In this document: positions 7,481 to 17,584 of the stretch, in pieces
Layout: the number at the start of each line of letters is the position of its first letter
How positions within the stretch are numbered: position 1 is the stretch's first letter
Origin: UBA981 sp942490995
GTDB lineage: Bacteria > Pseudomonadota > Gammaproteobacteria > Ga0077536
Assembly: GCA_942490995.1 (NCBI GenBank)
Contig: CALOBG010000107.1
Location: 11,167-75,166, forward strand
Reading direction: 5' to 3'
Length of the DNA: 64,000 nt
Program-made: the position numbers and the translations under genes
The notes under the pieces: model-generated
What the model saw: the letters and a program-made list of their open reading frames with translations, nothing else
Told to the model about the DNA's origin: nothing
Databases searched by the model: none

Positions 7481-10080
7481 GCACGATGAACGCTGACTAT
7501 CGCAAACCCCTGCCGGGCACCGACCTCGACTATTTCGATGCCGCCGCCGCAGTCAATGACCTCAAGCCCGGCGCCTGGGAACGGCTGCCGTATACCGCGC
7601 GCGTGTACGCCGAGAACATCCTGCGGCGTGCCGACCCGGCGATCATCAACGAATGCCTGACCCAGATCATCGAAGTCAGGCGTGAACGTGATTTTCCGTG
7701 GTACCCGGCGCGGGTGGTGTGTCACGACATCCTCGGCCAGACCGCGCTGGTCGACCTGGCCGGGCTGCGTGACGCTATCGCCGACCAGGGCGGGGATCCG
7801 GCCAAGGTCAATCCGGTTGTGCCGGTGCAGCTCATTGTCGACCATTCGCTGGCGGTGGAGTGTGGCGGTTTCGATCCGCAGGCGTTCGAAAAGAACCGCG
7901 CCATCGAAGATCGTCGCAATGAAGATCGCTTCCATTTTATCGACTGGACCAAGCTGGCGTTCGATAATGTCGACGTGATCCCGGCCGGCAACGGCATCAT
8001 GCACCAGATCAACCTGGAGAAGATGTCGCCGGTGATCAATATCCAGGACGGCGTCGCGTTCCCGGACACCTGCGTCGGCACCGACAGCCATACGCCGCAT
8101 GTCGACGCCCTCGGCGTGATCGCGGTCGGTGTAGGCGGACTCGAGGCGGAGAACGTGATGCTCGGCCGTGCGTCGTGGATGCGCCTGCCCGAAATCGTCG
8201 GGGTCGAACTGACCGGCAAGCGCCAACCCGGCATTACCGCCACCGACATCGTGCTGGCCCTGACCGAGTACCTGCGCCAGTCGAAAGTGGTCGGTTCGTA
8301 TCTCGAGTTCCACGGCGCCGGGGTTGCTTCGCTGACCCTCGGCGATCGCGCGACGATCTCCAATATGGCGCCCGAATACGGCGCCACGGCCGCGATGTTC
8401 TCTATCGACGAACAGACCTTGACCTACCTCCGCCTTACCGGACGGGAAGACGACCAGGTCAAACTCGTCGAAACCTATGCCAAACACGTCGGCCTGTGGT
8501 CGGACAGTCTGAAGTCAGCCGTTTACGAGCGTGAGCTGAAATTCGACCTGTCCGCGGTGGTGCGGACCATGGCCGGGCCGAGCAATCCGCATGCGCGCGT
8601 ATCGACCACCGACCTCGCCGCCAAGGGCATTGCCGGCGCGTGGCAGGACACCCCCGGGCAGATGCCGGACGGTGCGGTGATCATCGCCGCCATCACGAGC
8701 TGTACGAACACCTCCAATCCGCGCAATGTGATCGCCGCGGCGCTGATGGCGCGCAACGCCAATCGTGCCGGCCTGACGCGCAAGCCCTGGGTGAAAAGTT
8801 CACTGGCGCCGGGCTCGCGCACGGTCGCCTTGTACCTCGAAGAAGCGGGTCTGAAAAGCGAGCTGGAAAAGCTCGGTTTCGGCATCGTCGCGTTTGCGTG
8901 CACCACCTGCAATGGCATGTCCGGCGCGCTGGATCCCAAAATCCAGCAGGAGATCATCGAGCGCGATCTGTATACCACCGCGGTGCTGTCCGGCAATCGC
9001 AATTTCGACGGCCGCATTCACCCGTATGCCAAGCAGGCGTTTCTGGCCTCACCGCCGCTGGTTGTTGCCTACGCCCTGGCCGGCACCGTGCGCTTCGACA
9101 TCGAGCGTGATTCGTTCGGCACCGACGCAAACGGCAAGCCGATCCTGCTCGAGGACCTGTGGCCGTCTGACGAGGAAATCGACGCCATTGTCAGTCAGTG
9201 CGTCAAGCCCGAGCAGTTTCGCAAAATCTATATCCCGATGTTTGAGCGCAAGGGCGGCGCGGCGGAGAAAGTCAGCCCGCTGTATGACTGGCGCGAACAA
9301 TCGACCTATATCCGTCGCCCGCCCTACTGGGAAGGCGCTCTGGCCGGGGCGCGCTCACTGAAGGGGATGCGGCCGCTGGCAGTACTCGGCGACAACATCA
9401 CGACCGATCACCTGTCGCCATCCAACGCCATCCTGGCCAGCTCGGCGGCCGGCGAGTATCTGGCCAAAATGGGTCTGCCGGAAGAGGACTTCAATTCCTA
9501 CGCCACCCATCGCGGCGATCACCTCACCGCGCAGCGCGCCACCTTCGCCAACCCGCAGCTCGTCAACGAGATGGCGGTAGTCGACGGTGAGGTCAAGCGC
9601 GGCTCGCTGACCCGTATCGAACCGCAAGGCGAGGTGGTGCGCATGTGGGAAGCGATCGAAACCTATATGCAGCGCAAGCAGCCGCTGATCATCATCGCCG
9701 GCGCCGACTATGGGCAGGGCAGTTCACGCGACTGGGCCGCCAAGGGCGTACGCCTGGCCGGGGTCGAAGCGATCGCGGCCGAGGGTTTCGAACGCATCCA
9801 CCGCACCAACCTGATCGGCATGGGAGTATTGCCGCTCGAGTTCAAACCGGGTACCAACCGCAAAACCCTTGGCATCGATGGCAGCGAAACGTATGACGTT
9901 GTCGGCACACCCGCAGCAGGCGCGGACCTGACCCTGGTCATCCATCGCAGCAACGGTGAGCAAGTCGATGTACCGGTCACCTGTCGCCTCGATACCGGCG
10001 ACGAAGTGTCGGTTTACGAAGCCGGCGGCGTGTTGCAGCGCTTTGCCCAGGACTTTCTCGCCGCTGCTGACGCGGCCTGA
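7477..10080 (+). CDS. acnD: Fe/S-dependent 2-methylcitrate dehydratase (aconitase family)
   Basis: This 867-residue aconitase-superfamily enzyme dehydrates 2-methylcitrate to a 2-methylaconitate isomer. The three cluster cysteines are recognisable in ITSCTNTSNPRN and FACTTCNGMSG, and the C-terminal swivel domain carries GADYGQGSSRDWAAKGV. AcnD needs PrpF for a functional cycle, and prpF follows directly. The AcnD/PrpF pair replaces the iron-independent PrpD used by enteric bacteria and is common in gamma- and betaproteobacteria. The ATGA overlap with prpC indicates coupling. Confidence 0.96.
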   Translation: MSTMNADYRKPLPGTDLDYFDAAAAVNDLKPGAWERLPYTARVYAENILRRADPAIINECLTQIIEVRRERDFPWYPARVVCHDILGQTALVDLAGLRDAIADQGGDPAKVNPVVPVQLIVDHSLAVECGGFDPQAFEKNRAIEDRRNEDRFHFIDWTKLAFDNVDVIPAGNGIMHQINLEKMSPVINIQDGVAFPDTCVGTDSHTPHVDALGVIAVGVGGLEAENVMLGRASWMRLPEIVGVELTGKRQPGITATDIVLALTEYLRQSKVVGSYLEFHGAGVASLTLGDRATISNMAPEYGATAAMFSIDEQTLTYLRLTGREDDQVKLVETYAKHVGLWSDSLKSAVYERELKFDLSAVVRTMAGPSNPHARVSTTDLAAKGIAGAWQDTPGQMPDGAVIIAAITSCTNTSNPRNVIAAALMARNANRAGLTRKPWVKSSLAPGSRTVALYLEEAGLKSELEKLGFGIVAFACTTCNGMSGALDPKIQQEIIERDLYTTAVLSGNRNFDGRIHPYAKQAFLASPPLVVAYALAGTVRFDIERDSFGTDANGKPILLEDLWPSDEEIDAIVSQCVKPEQFRKIYIPMFERKGGAAEKVSPLYDWREQSTYIRRPPYWEGALAGARSLKGMRPLAVLGDNITTDHLSPSNAILASSAAGEYLAKMGLPEEDFNSYATHRGDHLTAQRATFANPQLVNEMAVVDGEVKRGSLTRIEPQGEVVRMWEAIETYMQRKQPLIIIAGADYGQGSSRDWAAKGVRLAGVEAIAAEGFERIHRTNLIGMGVLPLEFKPGTNRKTLGIDGSETYDVVGTPAAGADLTLVIHRSNGEQVDVPVTCRLDTGDEVSVYEAGGVLQRFAQDFLAAADAA

Positions 10081-10101
10081 AACGCTTCGAGGAATATCGC
10101 C

Positions 10102-11289
10102 ATGGATCACGTGCCCCAGGTCAAGGTTCCCGCCACCTACATGCGCGGCGGTACCAGCAAGGGCGTGTTTTTTTCTCTTCAGGATCTGCCTGAGCGCTGC
10201 CGGCAGCCGGGCGCGGCGCGCGATCAGCTGTTGCTGCGCGTAATCGGCAGTCCCGACCCGTATGCAAAACAAATCGACGGCATGGGCGGCGCGACCTCGA
10301 GCACCAGCAAAACGGTGATCCTGTCAAAAAGTTCGCGGCCCGATCACGATATCGATTACCTGTTCGGCCAGGTTTCGATCGACAAGGCGTTCGTCGACTG
10401 GAGCGGTAACTGCGGCAACCTGTCGTCGGCGGTCGGCCCGTTCGCGATCGCGAACGGACTCGTCGACGCCGACCGGATCCCGCGCGACGGGATCTGCACG
10501 GTCCGGGTGTGGCAGGCGAATATCAACAAAACCATCATCGCCCACGTGCCGATCACGAACGGTGCGGTACAGGAAACCGGCGATTTCGAACTCGACGGGG
10601 TGACGTTCCCGGCCGCGGAAGTGCGCCTGGAGTTTATCGACCCGGCCGACGACGGCGACGACGGCGGCGCGATGTTCCCGACCGGTGCACTGGTCGACGA
10701 CCTCGAGGTGCCCGGGGTCGGCACCTTCAAGGCCACCCTGATCAATGCCGGTATTCCGACCGTGTTCGTCGATGCCGAAGCGATCGGCTATACCGGTACC
10801 GAGCTGCAGGATGCAATCAATGGCGATGACAAGGCGCTCGCCATGTTCGAGACCATTCGCGCCTATGGCGCCGTGCGCATGGGGCTGATCAAAGACATTG
10901 CCGAGGCCGCAACCCGCCAGCACACGCCCAAGGTCGCCTTCGTGGCGAAGCCCAAAGACTACCAGTCATCGAGCGGCAAAGCGGTCGCCTCCGGTGACGT
11001 CGATCTGCTTGTGCGGGCGCTGTCGATGGGCAAACTCCATCACGCCATGATGGGCACGGCGGCGGTTGCCATCGGCACCGCGGCCGCCATCCCCGGCACC
11101 CTGGTCAACCTAGCCGCCGGCGGTGGCGCGCGTGATCAGGTCTGTTTCGGGCACCCCTCCGGGACCCTGCGGGTCGGCGCGCAGGCGCGCCAGGTCGACG
11201 GCCAGTGGCAGGTCACCAAGGCCATCATGAGCCGCAGCGCGCGGGTGTTGATGGAAGGCTGGGTGCGCGTGCCCGGCGACGCTTTCTAG
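10102..11289 (+). CDS. prpF: 2-methylaconitate cis-trans isomerase
   Basis: The product is a 395-residue PrpF-family protein with the diaminopimelate-epimerase fold. It isomerises the AcnD product so that it can be rehydrated to 2-methylisocitrate. The conserved N-terminus KVPATYMRGGTSKGVFF and the segment GNCGNLSSAVGPFA are family hallmarks. GAGGA before ATG 10102 serves as ribosome site, 21 bases after acnD. It ends the operon: its TAG stop is followed at once by a MITE-like repeat (11290) and then a convergent acyl-CoA dehydrogenase gene. Confidence 0.95.
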   Translation: MDHVPQVKVPATYMRGGTSKGVFFSLQDLPERCRQPGAARDQLLLRVIGSPDPYAKQIDGMGGATSSTSKTVILSKSSRPDHDIDYLFGQVSIDKAFVDWSGNCGNLSSAVGPFAIANGLVDADRIPRDGICTVRVWQANINKTIIAHVPITNGAVQETGDFELDGVTFPAAEVRLEFIDPADDGDDGGAMFPTGALVDDLEVPGVGTFKATLINAGIPTVFVDAEAIGYTGTELQDAINGDDKALAMFETIRAYGAVRMGLIKDIAEAATRQHTPKVAFVAKPKDYQSSSGKAVASGDVDLLVRALSMGKLHHAMMGTAAVAIGTAAAIPGTLVNLAAGGGARDQVCFGHPSGTLRVGAQARQVDGQWQVTKAIMSRSARVLMEGWVRVPGDAF

Positions 11290-11550
11290 CAGACTGCTGA
11301 AAAACTACTGCGGATACCGTTTACGGCGTTGAGCGCCACGTTTTCCTTCACGCCAAATAAATGTGCGGAAGAATGGAACGCGAAGGCGCTGGTGGCGTGC
11401 GGGTCGCGCGTCAGGCTGGCGTTCGACCGTGCATCCCTGCACGGTCTCACTGCCCTCGCGCTGCGCTATACCATCCATGGCCCGCTTGCGCTCGAGGCCG
11501 CCTGACGCGCGACCCGCACGCCGCGAATTGTGCAGAAGTTTTCGCCCGCT
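11290..11550. repeat. MITE-like repeat, copy 1 (starts after the prpF stop)
   Basis: The gap between convergent prpF and the acyl-CoA dehydrogenase begins CAGACTGCTGAAAAAC, then CTACTGCGGATACCG. The far end reads, on the other strand, TTAGCGGGCGAAAACTTCTGC, an imperfect inverted copy. The same left end recurs at 14499-14530 (minus sense) and 38615-38755. The interior shows no long reading frame or transposase. Seen: the shared ends. Inferred: a non-autonomous mobile repeat. Confidence 0.65.
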
Positions 11551-11553
11551 AAT

Positions 11554-12759
<1,206 letters not shown>

Positions 12760-12900
12760 GGCGAATTCCTCGTGGCTCGAGCGTAAAGCGGTTGCCGCTA
12801 TGCTATCGCGGAACCGCTGAGCCCGGTGGGGATCGCCACGGTCCGGCCGGTCGGGGCGCAACGCCGCCAGCCGGCGGCGCGAGTGCTTGTTCGCAGTCTG

Positions 12901-13680
12901 CTACGCTGCTTTCTCCATCGTATCCCGCGACATCTTCAGAACCATGCCGCGCGGCAGAAACGGCACTACCCAGTTGAGCATGAAACGCAGCCCGGCTTCG
13001 TTGATCGCCACCAGTTCGCCTTTCTGCATCGCCCGGTAGCCGTACTCGGCGACCGACTCGGCCGAGGCGGCCTTGTCCCACAGTCCGATACCCTCGAGGT
13101 CGCCGGCGCTCTGGAAGCCGGTCCTGACCGCGCCCGGGCACAACGAGGTCACCGTCACGCCATGCTCCGCGACCTCGTTGGCGAGGGCCTGGGAAAACGA
13201 GGTGACGTAGGCCTTGGTGGCGTAATACACGGCCTGCAGCGGACCGGGAAGAAAGGCTGCGCTGGACGACACGTTCATGATGCGGCCGTGTCCACGGGCG
13301 ACCATGCCGCGCACATAGAAATGGGTCAGCTCCGTTAAGGTGACCATGTTCAGCTGCATCATGTGCTGATGTTTGTCGAGGCTGCGGTTATGGAACTGCC
13401 CGTGCCCGCCCAGACCGGCGTTGTTGATTAATACGTCGATTTGCACACCCGCGGTTTCGGTCGCGTCGAACACCAGCGCCGCCGAACCTGCCGTGGCGAG
13501 GTCGTGCACGATAACGGTCACCCGCACGCCGAAGGCGCGCTCGAGTTCGTTTTTCACACCGTCGAGCTTGTCCGCGGAGCGGGCGACGAGTACCAGGTCG
13601 CCACCCTGGGCGGCGTGTACCCGCGCCAGTGCGGCGCCGATACCGCTCGACGCCCCGGTGATAAGTGCTGTGTTTGCCAT
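12901..13680 (-). CDS. Short-chain dehydrogenase/reductase (SDR)
   Basis: This is a 259-residue NAD(P)-dependent oxidoreductase of the classical SDR type. The nucleotide-binding motif TGASSGIG lies near residues 7-14, NNAG in LINNAGLGGHG follows, and the catalytic Ser plus YxxxK appear as SSSAAFLPGPLQAVYYATKAYV. The C-terminal part matches the SDR group annotated as DltE-like or ketoacyl reductases. GAGG precedes ATG 13680. It is divergent from a TetR gene, with two operator-like palindromes in the 123-base gap, so it is probably repressed by that protein. Confidence 0.92.
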   Translation of the reverse strand: MANTALITGASSGIGAALARVHAAQGGDLVLVARSADKLDGVKNELERAFGVRVTVIVHDLATAGSAALVFDATETAGVQIDVLINNAGLGGHGQFHNRSLDKHQHMMQLNMVTLTELTHFYVRGMVARGHGRIMNVSSSAAFLPGPLQAVYYATKAYVTSFSQALANEVAEHGVTVTSLCPGAVRTGFQSAGDLEGIGLWDKAASAESVAEYGYRAMQKGELVAINEAGLRFMLNWVVPFLPRGMVLKMSRDTMEKAA

Positions 13681-13698
13681 GACTGCCTCATTTAAATG

Positions 13699-13734
13699 AC
13701 TGATCGTCAGTTATGATAGTGACCGACGGTCAGT
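13699..13734. promoter_or_regulatory. Tandem TetR operators in the SDR/TetR divergon
   Basis: Two similar near-palindromes stand in the divergent promoter region: ACTGATCGTCAGT (13699-13711) and TGACCGACGGTCAGT (13720-13734). They are spaced about two helical turns apart. They are the likely sites of the TetR protein encoded at 13804, controlling both itself and the SDR gene. Seen: the repeats. Inferred: the binding protein. Confidence 0.7.
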
Positions 13735-13803
13735 TGTCAAGGGATTGCAATTGACTACCAGTCACCTAAGGTAGCGGGCAACCATCAAACATAGGTTCAG
13801 GGT

Positions 13804-14460
13804 GTGGCAGAAGTAGCGGGAACGGGCCGGCGGGCCCGCACCGAGGCGCAAAAGCAGGACCGTCGGCGCAGCATCCTCGACGCCGCCGATGCGCATCTGC
13901 TCGAGGTCGGCTTCGAGGCGTTTTCGATGGCGCGGGTTGGCGCCCTCGCGGGCGTCGCCAAGGGCACGCTGTACCTGTACTTCAAGACCCGCGAGGAGAT
14001 CCTGCTGGCGCTTTACTGCCGCAAGTTATCGGCCTGGGAAACATTGCTCGATGCGAGCGTGGAAGCGGGTATCGACGACCAGCAGTTTGCGATCCAGTTC
14101 TTCGATGCGGTGTACGCGATCGAAGGCCTGGTGGCCCTGATGCTGCGGCTGGAAATCGTGATCGAACATAACGTTTCTCTGGAGCGGCTGATCGAATCGA
14201 AGCGCGACATGGCGGCGCTGCTCGAGCGCCTGGCCGCAGCGCTGGCGCCGCGGCTGCGGCTGTCCACCGCGCAGACTTTTGACGCGCTCGGTTCGCTCGG
14301 TTCGCTGCTGCTCGGTGCGGCCCAGCTCGATACCGGACCCGAATTCGATGCTGCCGAGCTGCCGGCCGATGTTCTCGCCTTCATGGATGCGTTCGCGTCA
14401 CGCGATCTGTTCGTCACCAACGCCGGCCGCATCCTCGCCGGTATTCGCGCCGAAGCTTAG
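13804..14460 (+). CDS. TetR family transcriptional regulator
   Basis: This 218-residue repressor has an N-terminal TetR helix-turn-helix (RRSILDAADAHLLEVGFEAFSMARVGALAGVAKGTLYLYFKTREEILLALY) and a variable helical ligand domain. The start is taken as GTG 13804 because no in-frame ATG lies ahead of the domain. The ribosome site is weak. It is divergent from the SDR gene and its own operators lie between them. Its 3' end meets a MITE-like repeat and a convergent LLM gene. Confidence 0.9.
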   Translation: MAEVAGTGRRARTEAQKQDRRRSILDAADAHLLEVGFEAFSMARVGALAGVAKGTLYLYFKTREEILLALYCRKLSAWETLLDASVEAGIDDQQFAIQFFDAVYAIEGLVALMLRLEIVIEHNVSLERLIESKRDMAALLERLAAALAPRLRLSTAQTFDALGSLGSLLLGAAQLDTGPEFDAAELPADVLAFMDAFASRDLFVTNAGRILAGIRAEA

Positions 14461-14469
14461 CCGCGTCCA

Positions 14470-14530
14470 GCAGGCTGCCGAGCGCACAACGCCGCCCACG
14501 GTATCCGCAGTAGCTTTTCGCCGGTCTGCT
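14470..14530. repeat. MITE-like repeat, copy 2 (abuts the LLM stop)
   Basis: Read on the minus strand from 14530, the gap begins with the LLM gene's TAG stop and continues CAGACCGGCGAAAAG then CTACTGCGGATACCG. This is the same end as copy 1 at 11290. The opposite end (14469 onward, CAGCAGGCTGCCGAGCG) is a weaker inverted match. The copy is short, about 60 bp, and fills a convergent TetR/LLM gap. Confidence 0.6.
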
Positions 14531-15554
14531 AACGGGATCTGAAGGCTGGCATCACCTGTTCCGCAAACAGCTGGTTCGAACGCGAACTTTTTGCAGCATC
14601 GATGCCGGCGAAGTGGGTCGACAGAATAAAATCCGTGCAGGCGAAGTCATTACAGAAGCGGTCGAGTTTTTCCGCCACCTGTTGCGGGGTTCCGATCATG
14701 AGGGCGAAATCGGCCAGCGGCGAGGCGCGGATCTCTTCCGGGGTCTTGAACGGCAGCGGCTGATCGTCGCCTTCGACGTCGGCCGCTTCGCCGAGGACGC
14801 GTTCGTAGTAGCCGAAGACATGGGCAAGATGTTCCTGGGTCTCGGCCCAGGCCTGGTCTTCGCTTTCGGCGCAGTAAACCATGCGCAGCTGCGCGATCTT
14901 GAAAGCCGCCGGATCGCGACCGAATTCGCTGAGCGCCTCGAGGTAGGCGGGCGCCGGGTCGGGGCCCAGGGTAGTCATGAGGTTGGCGCCGAGCTCGGCA
15001 GCGCGGCGGATCGCTTTCGGGCCGCGCGCACCGATCCACAACGGCGGATGCGGCTGTTGTACCGGTTTCGGGGTCAGCGTCATGTTGTGGGTCCGGGTAA
15101 AGCGACCATCGAAGCTGACGTTATCCTCGCTGAATAATCGACGCATCAACGCCACGCCTTCAGCCAGTCGCGGCGCGCGCTCCTTGCGATCGATGCCAAA
15201 GGCGTTGAACTCGTCGTGGGTGTAACCCTGGCCAACGCCGAGGTCGAAGCGTCCGTTGGAAAGAATATCGGCAAGGGTCACGTCTTCGGCGGCGCGCACC
15301 GGATGGATGAACGGCAGCAACAGGACGAAGGTGCCGATCCGGATACGTGTGGTTACCGCCGCGATGGCCGCTGCCATCGACAGCGATGCGGGGTTATAGG
15401 CGTCGTCGGTGAAGTGATGCTCGGTCAGCCACACATGGTCAAAGCCCAGGGTTTCGGCCGCGATCATCTGGTCGAGCATGGCGCGATAGAACACCGGTGG
15501 CGCGACATGCCAGCGCTGCGGATTGCGAAAATCGTACATAAGACCAAAACGCAT
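14529..15554 (-). CDS. LLM-class flavin-dependent oxidoreductase
   Basis: This 341-residue luciferase-like TIM-barrel flavoprotein begins MRFGLMYDFRNPQRW and contains GFDHVWLTEHHFTDDAYNPASL, ITRIRIGTFVLLLPFIHPVRAAEDVTLAD-type and GVGQGYTHDEFNAFG segments typical of bacterial-luciferase family monooxygenases. These use reduced FMN from a partner reductase to oxygenate aldehydes, ketones or related compounds. A purine-rich GGGGGG box precedes ATG 15554. Nearby BVMO and SDR genes suggest a shared role in oxidative degradation; the substrate is unknown. Confidence 0.88.
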   Translation of the reverse strand: MRFGLMYDFRNPQRWHVAPPVFYRAMLDQMIAAETLGFDHVWLTEHHFTDDAYNPASLSMAAAIAAVTTRIRIGTFVLLLPFIHPVRAAEDVTLADILSNGRFDLGVGQGYTHDEFNAFGIDRKERAPRLAEGVALMRRLFSEDNVSFDGRFTRTHNMTLTPKPVQQPHPPLWIGARGPKAIRRAAELGANLMTTLGPDPAPAYLEALSEFGRDPAAFKIAQLRMVYCAESEDQAWAETQEHLAHVFGYYERVLGEAADVEGDDQPLPFKTPEEIRASPLADFALMIGTPQQVAEKLDRFCNDFACTDFILSTHFAGIDAAKSSRSNQLFAEQVMPAFRSR

Positions 15555-15676
15555 CGTTTCCCCCCGGCTTGGCCACCGCAGCGGCGCTGCGCGTCAGCGC
15601 CTAAGCATAAGCCGGGTACCGCGCCGCGAGCTACCGCTACGCGGTGATGGTATTGATCTGCAGCCCGGCGCTCAGC

Positions 15677-17341
15677 TCAGGCCGAGGCTCGCGCTCGACT
15701 TGCCGGTGGCCGTTCGAAGTCAAAGCCGCGGTAACTGTCGCCGACGACGCCCTGCAGGGCCTTGCGGTATTCGCCGAGCCCGGCCATGTAGAACATGACG
15801 GTGTTGGTTTTGCCGGGAATATTGGCGCCGAAGATCCAGCTTTCGCCTTTCGAAAACAGGGTGCCGTCCGCGATCTCCTGGCAGGTTTCGGTCCAGTGCC
15901 GCTCCGCGTCGGCGGTCGCCTCGATGACGCTCTGGCCGCGCTGCTCGACCGCATCGATGGTGTTCGCGATCCACTCGACCTGGGTTTCGATGCTGGGCGG
16001 CAGGTTCGTGAACGGTCCGTTCGGTCCGAGCACCATGAACATGTTCGGGAAGTTGTTTACCGTCACGCCGAGGTAGCTGGTCGGTCCGCCGGCCCAATGG
16101 TCCTTGATCGAGACGCCGCCGCGACCTCGGATGTCGATCTTGGTGTAGCTGCCGTCGACGGCGTCAAAGCCGGTCGCGAAAATCAACATGTCGAGTTCGT
16201 GCTCAACGCCGTCTGCGGTGCGTACGCCGCGCGGGGTAATTTCGGCGATCGGGTTGGCCTTGACGTCGACCAGCGCGACATTGTCGCGATTGAACGTCGC
16301 GTAGTAGCCACTGTCACACAGCGGGCGCTTGGCATAGTAGTCCTGCGGGGTGAGCTTGCGCGCGGTTTCGGGGTCGGTGACGATTTCGGCAATCTTGTTG
16401 CGCACGAACTGGGCTGCTTCGGCATTGGCCTGCTCGTCGGTGACGATATCGCTGAACGTCCCGAACATGTAGCGGAAGCCGCCGCCCTGATCCCAGGCTT
16501 TCTGGAATACCGCCTGGCGTTCTTCAGCTGAAACGCTCATTGCCGGCACGGTGCTCTCATGAAAACCAAACGCCGTCATCGAGCTGCGTACGCGCTGCCA
16601 GATCTCATCGTAGTTGCGCTTGATTTCCGCGACCTCGTCGGCCTCCACGCGACCGTTGCCGACCGGTACGCTGTACTGAGGCGAACGCTGGAATACGGTC
16701 AGGTGTTCGACTTCGGGTGCGATGGCGGTGATGACCTGCAGGCCGGTCGAGCCGGTCCCGATCACACCGACCCGCTTACCGGTGAACTCGACGCCGGCCG
16801 GCCATGCGCCGGTGTGGTACTGCTCGCCCTGAAAGCTGTCACGGCCCTTGATGTTCGGCACGTTGGCGGCGGAAAGCAGGCCGAGGGCGGTGACCAGGTA
16901 GCGTGCCGTAAAAGTTTCGCCCTGGTCGGTATGTACCGTCCAGCGTTGCCCGACCTCGTCAAAATGGGCGGCGACGATGCCGGTGTTGAACTGGATATCG
17001 CGGCGCAGATCGTAGCGGTCGGCGACGTGCTCGAGATACGCGAGGATATTCGGCTGGTTGATGTAACGGGTACTGAAGTCCCATTCCTGCAGCAGTTCCT
17101 TGTCAAAGGAGTAGCAGTACAGGTAGGTTTCGGTATCCGACAGTGCGCCGGGGTAGCGGTTCCAGTACCAGGTTCCGCCGACCTCCGCGGCCTTGTCGAA
17201 TATCCGCACCTTGAGGCCGAGTTCATCGCGCAGTTTGTGCAGCATGTACATGCCGCCAAAGCCGGCGCCAATCACAATGGCGTCGAGTTCTGTGTTTGAC
17301 GATGCCGCCGCCGTGCCAGCCTGGTGCGTCACTGTACTCAT
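15677..17341 (-). CDS. Flavin-containing Baeyer-Villiger monooxygenase
   Basis: This 554-residue FAD/NADPH monooxygenase inserts oxygen next to a carbonyl. The N-terminal FAD-binding GxGxxG appears as VIGAGFGGMYMLHKLR, the second Rossmann motif as GVIGTGSTGLQ, and the BVMO fingerprint FxGxxxHTxxWP as FQGEQYHTGAWP. Length and the GGTWYWNRYPGALSDTETY segment match the cyclohexanone/cyclopentanone monooxygenase type. GGGGAG precedes ATG 17341. A consensus-like -24/-12 promoter lies upstream (17414-17429), and the divergent sigma-54 activator is the obvious regulator. Ketone substrate not predictable. Confidence 0.95.
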   Translation of the reverse strand: MSTVTHQAGTAAASSNTELDAIVIGAGFGGMYMLHKLRDELGLKVRIFDKAAEVGGTWYWNRYPGALSDTETYLYCYSFDKELLQEWDFSTRYINQPNILAYLEHVADRYDLRRDIQFNTGIVAAHFDEVGQRWTVHTDQGETFTARYLVTALGLLSAANVPNIKGRDSFQGEQYHTGAWPAGVEFTGKRVGVIGTGSTGLQVITAIAPEVEHLTVFQRSPQYSVPVGNGRVEADEVAEIKRNYDEIWQRVRSSMTAFGFHESTVPAMSVSAEERQAVFQKAWDQGGGFRYMFGTFSDIVTDEQANAEAAQFVRNKIAEIVTDPETARKLTPQDYYAKRPLCDSGYYATFNRDNVALVDVKANPIAEITPRGVRTADGVEHELDMLIFATGFDAVDGSYTKIDIRGRGGVSIKDHWAGGPTSYLGVTVNNFPNMFMVLGPNGPFTNLPPSIETQVEWIANTIDAVEQRGQSVIEATADAERHWTETCQEIADGTLFSKGESWIFGANIPGKTNTVMFYMAGLGEYRKALQGVVGDSYRGFDFERPPASRARASA

Positions 17342-17413
17342 ATTCTTCTCCCCTGGCAGGCGCGGTGGGTGGATAGGTATCGGGTCGTCGGCGCGGCTGC
17401 TGGTTACTGTTTT

Positions 17414-17429
17414 TGCACGCTGCGTGCCA
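17414..17429 (-). promoter_or_regulatory. Sigma-54 (-24/-12) promoter for the BVMO
   Basis: On the minus strand the sequence is TGGCACGCAGCGTGCA, matching the sigma-54 consensus TGGCACG-N4-TTGCA at every fixed position but one, with the correct GG-to-GC spacing. It lies about 75 bases upstream of the BVMO start and about 110 bases from the inverted repeat at 17539, a usual enhancer distance. Confidence 0.85.
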
Positions 17430-17538
17430 GTTAGCCACGAGCCGCACAGGAGATTTTTAAATCTATAATATTCATGTGGTTATAAGTATTCGGCTGAACG
17501 ATACACGAGGCTCAAGCGCACCCTGGGTGTTTCAAAAT

Positions 17539-17566
17539 GAGACACTGTGTATCATCCGAGTGTCTC
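17539..17566. promoter_or_regulatory. Enhancer-like inverted repeat for the sigma-54 activator
   Basis: GAGACACT (17539-17546) and AGTGTCTC (17559-17566) are exact 8-bp inverted arms with a 12-bp spacer. The site sits just before the activator gene and about 110 bp upstream of the -24/-12 promoter of the divergent BVMO. Inferred role: upstream activating sequence for the adjacent AcoR-like protein and possibly its autoregulatory site. Confidence 0.75.
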
Positions 17567-17584
17567 GCAGTACAGTGGTGACAC

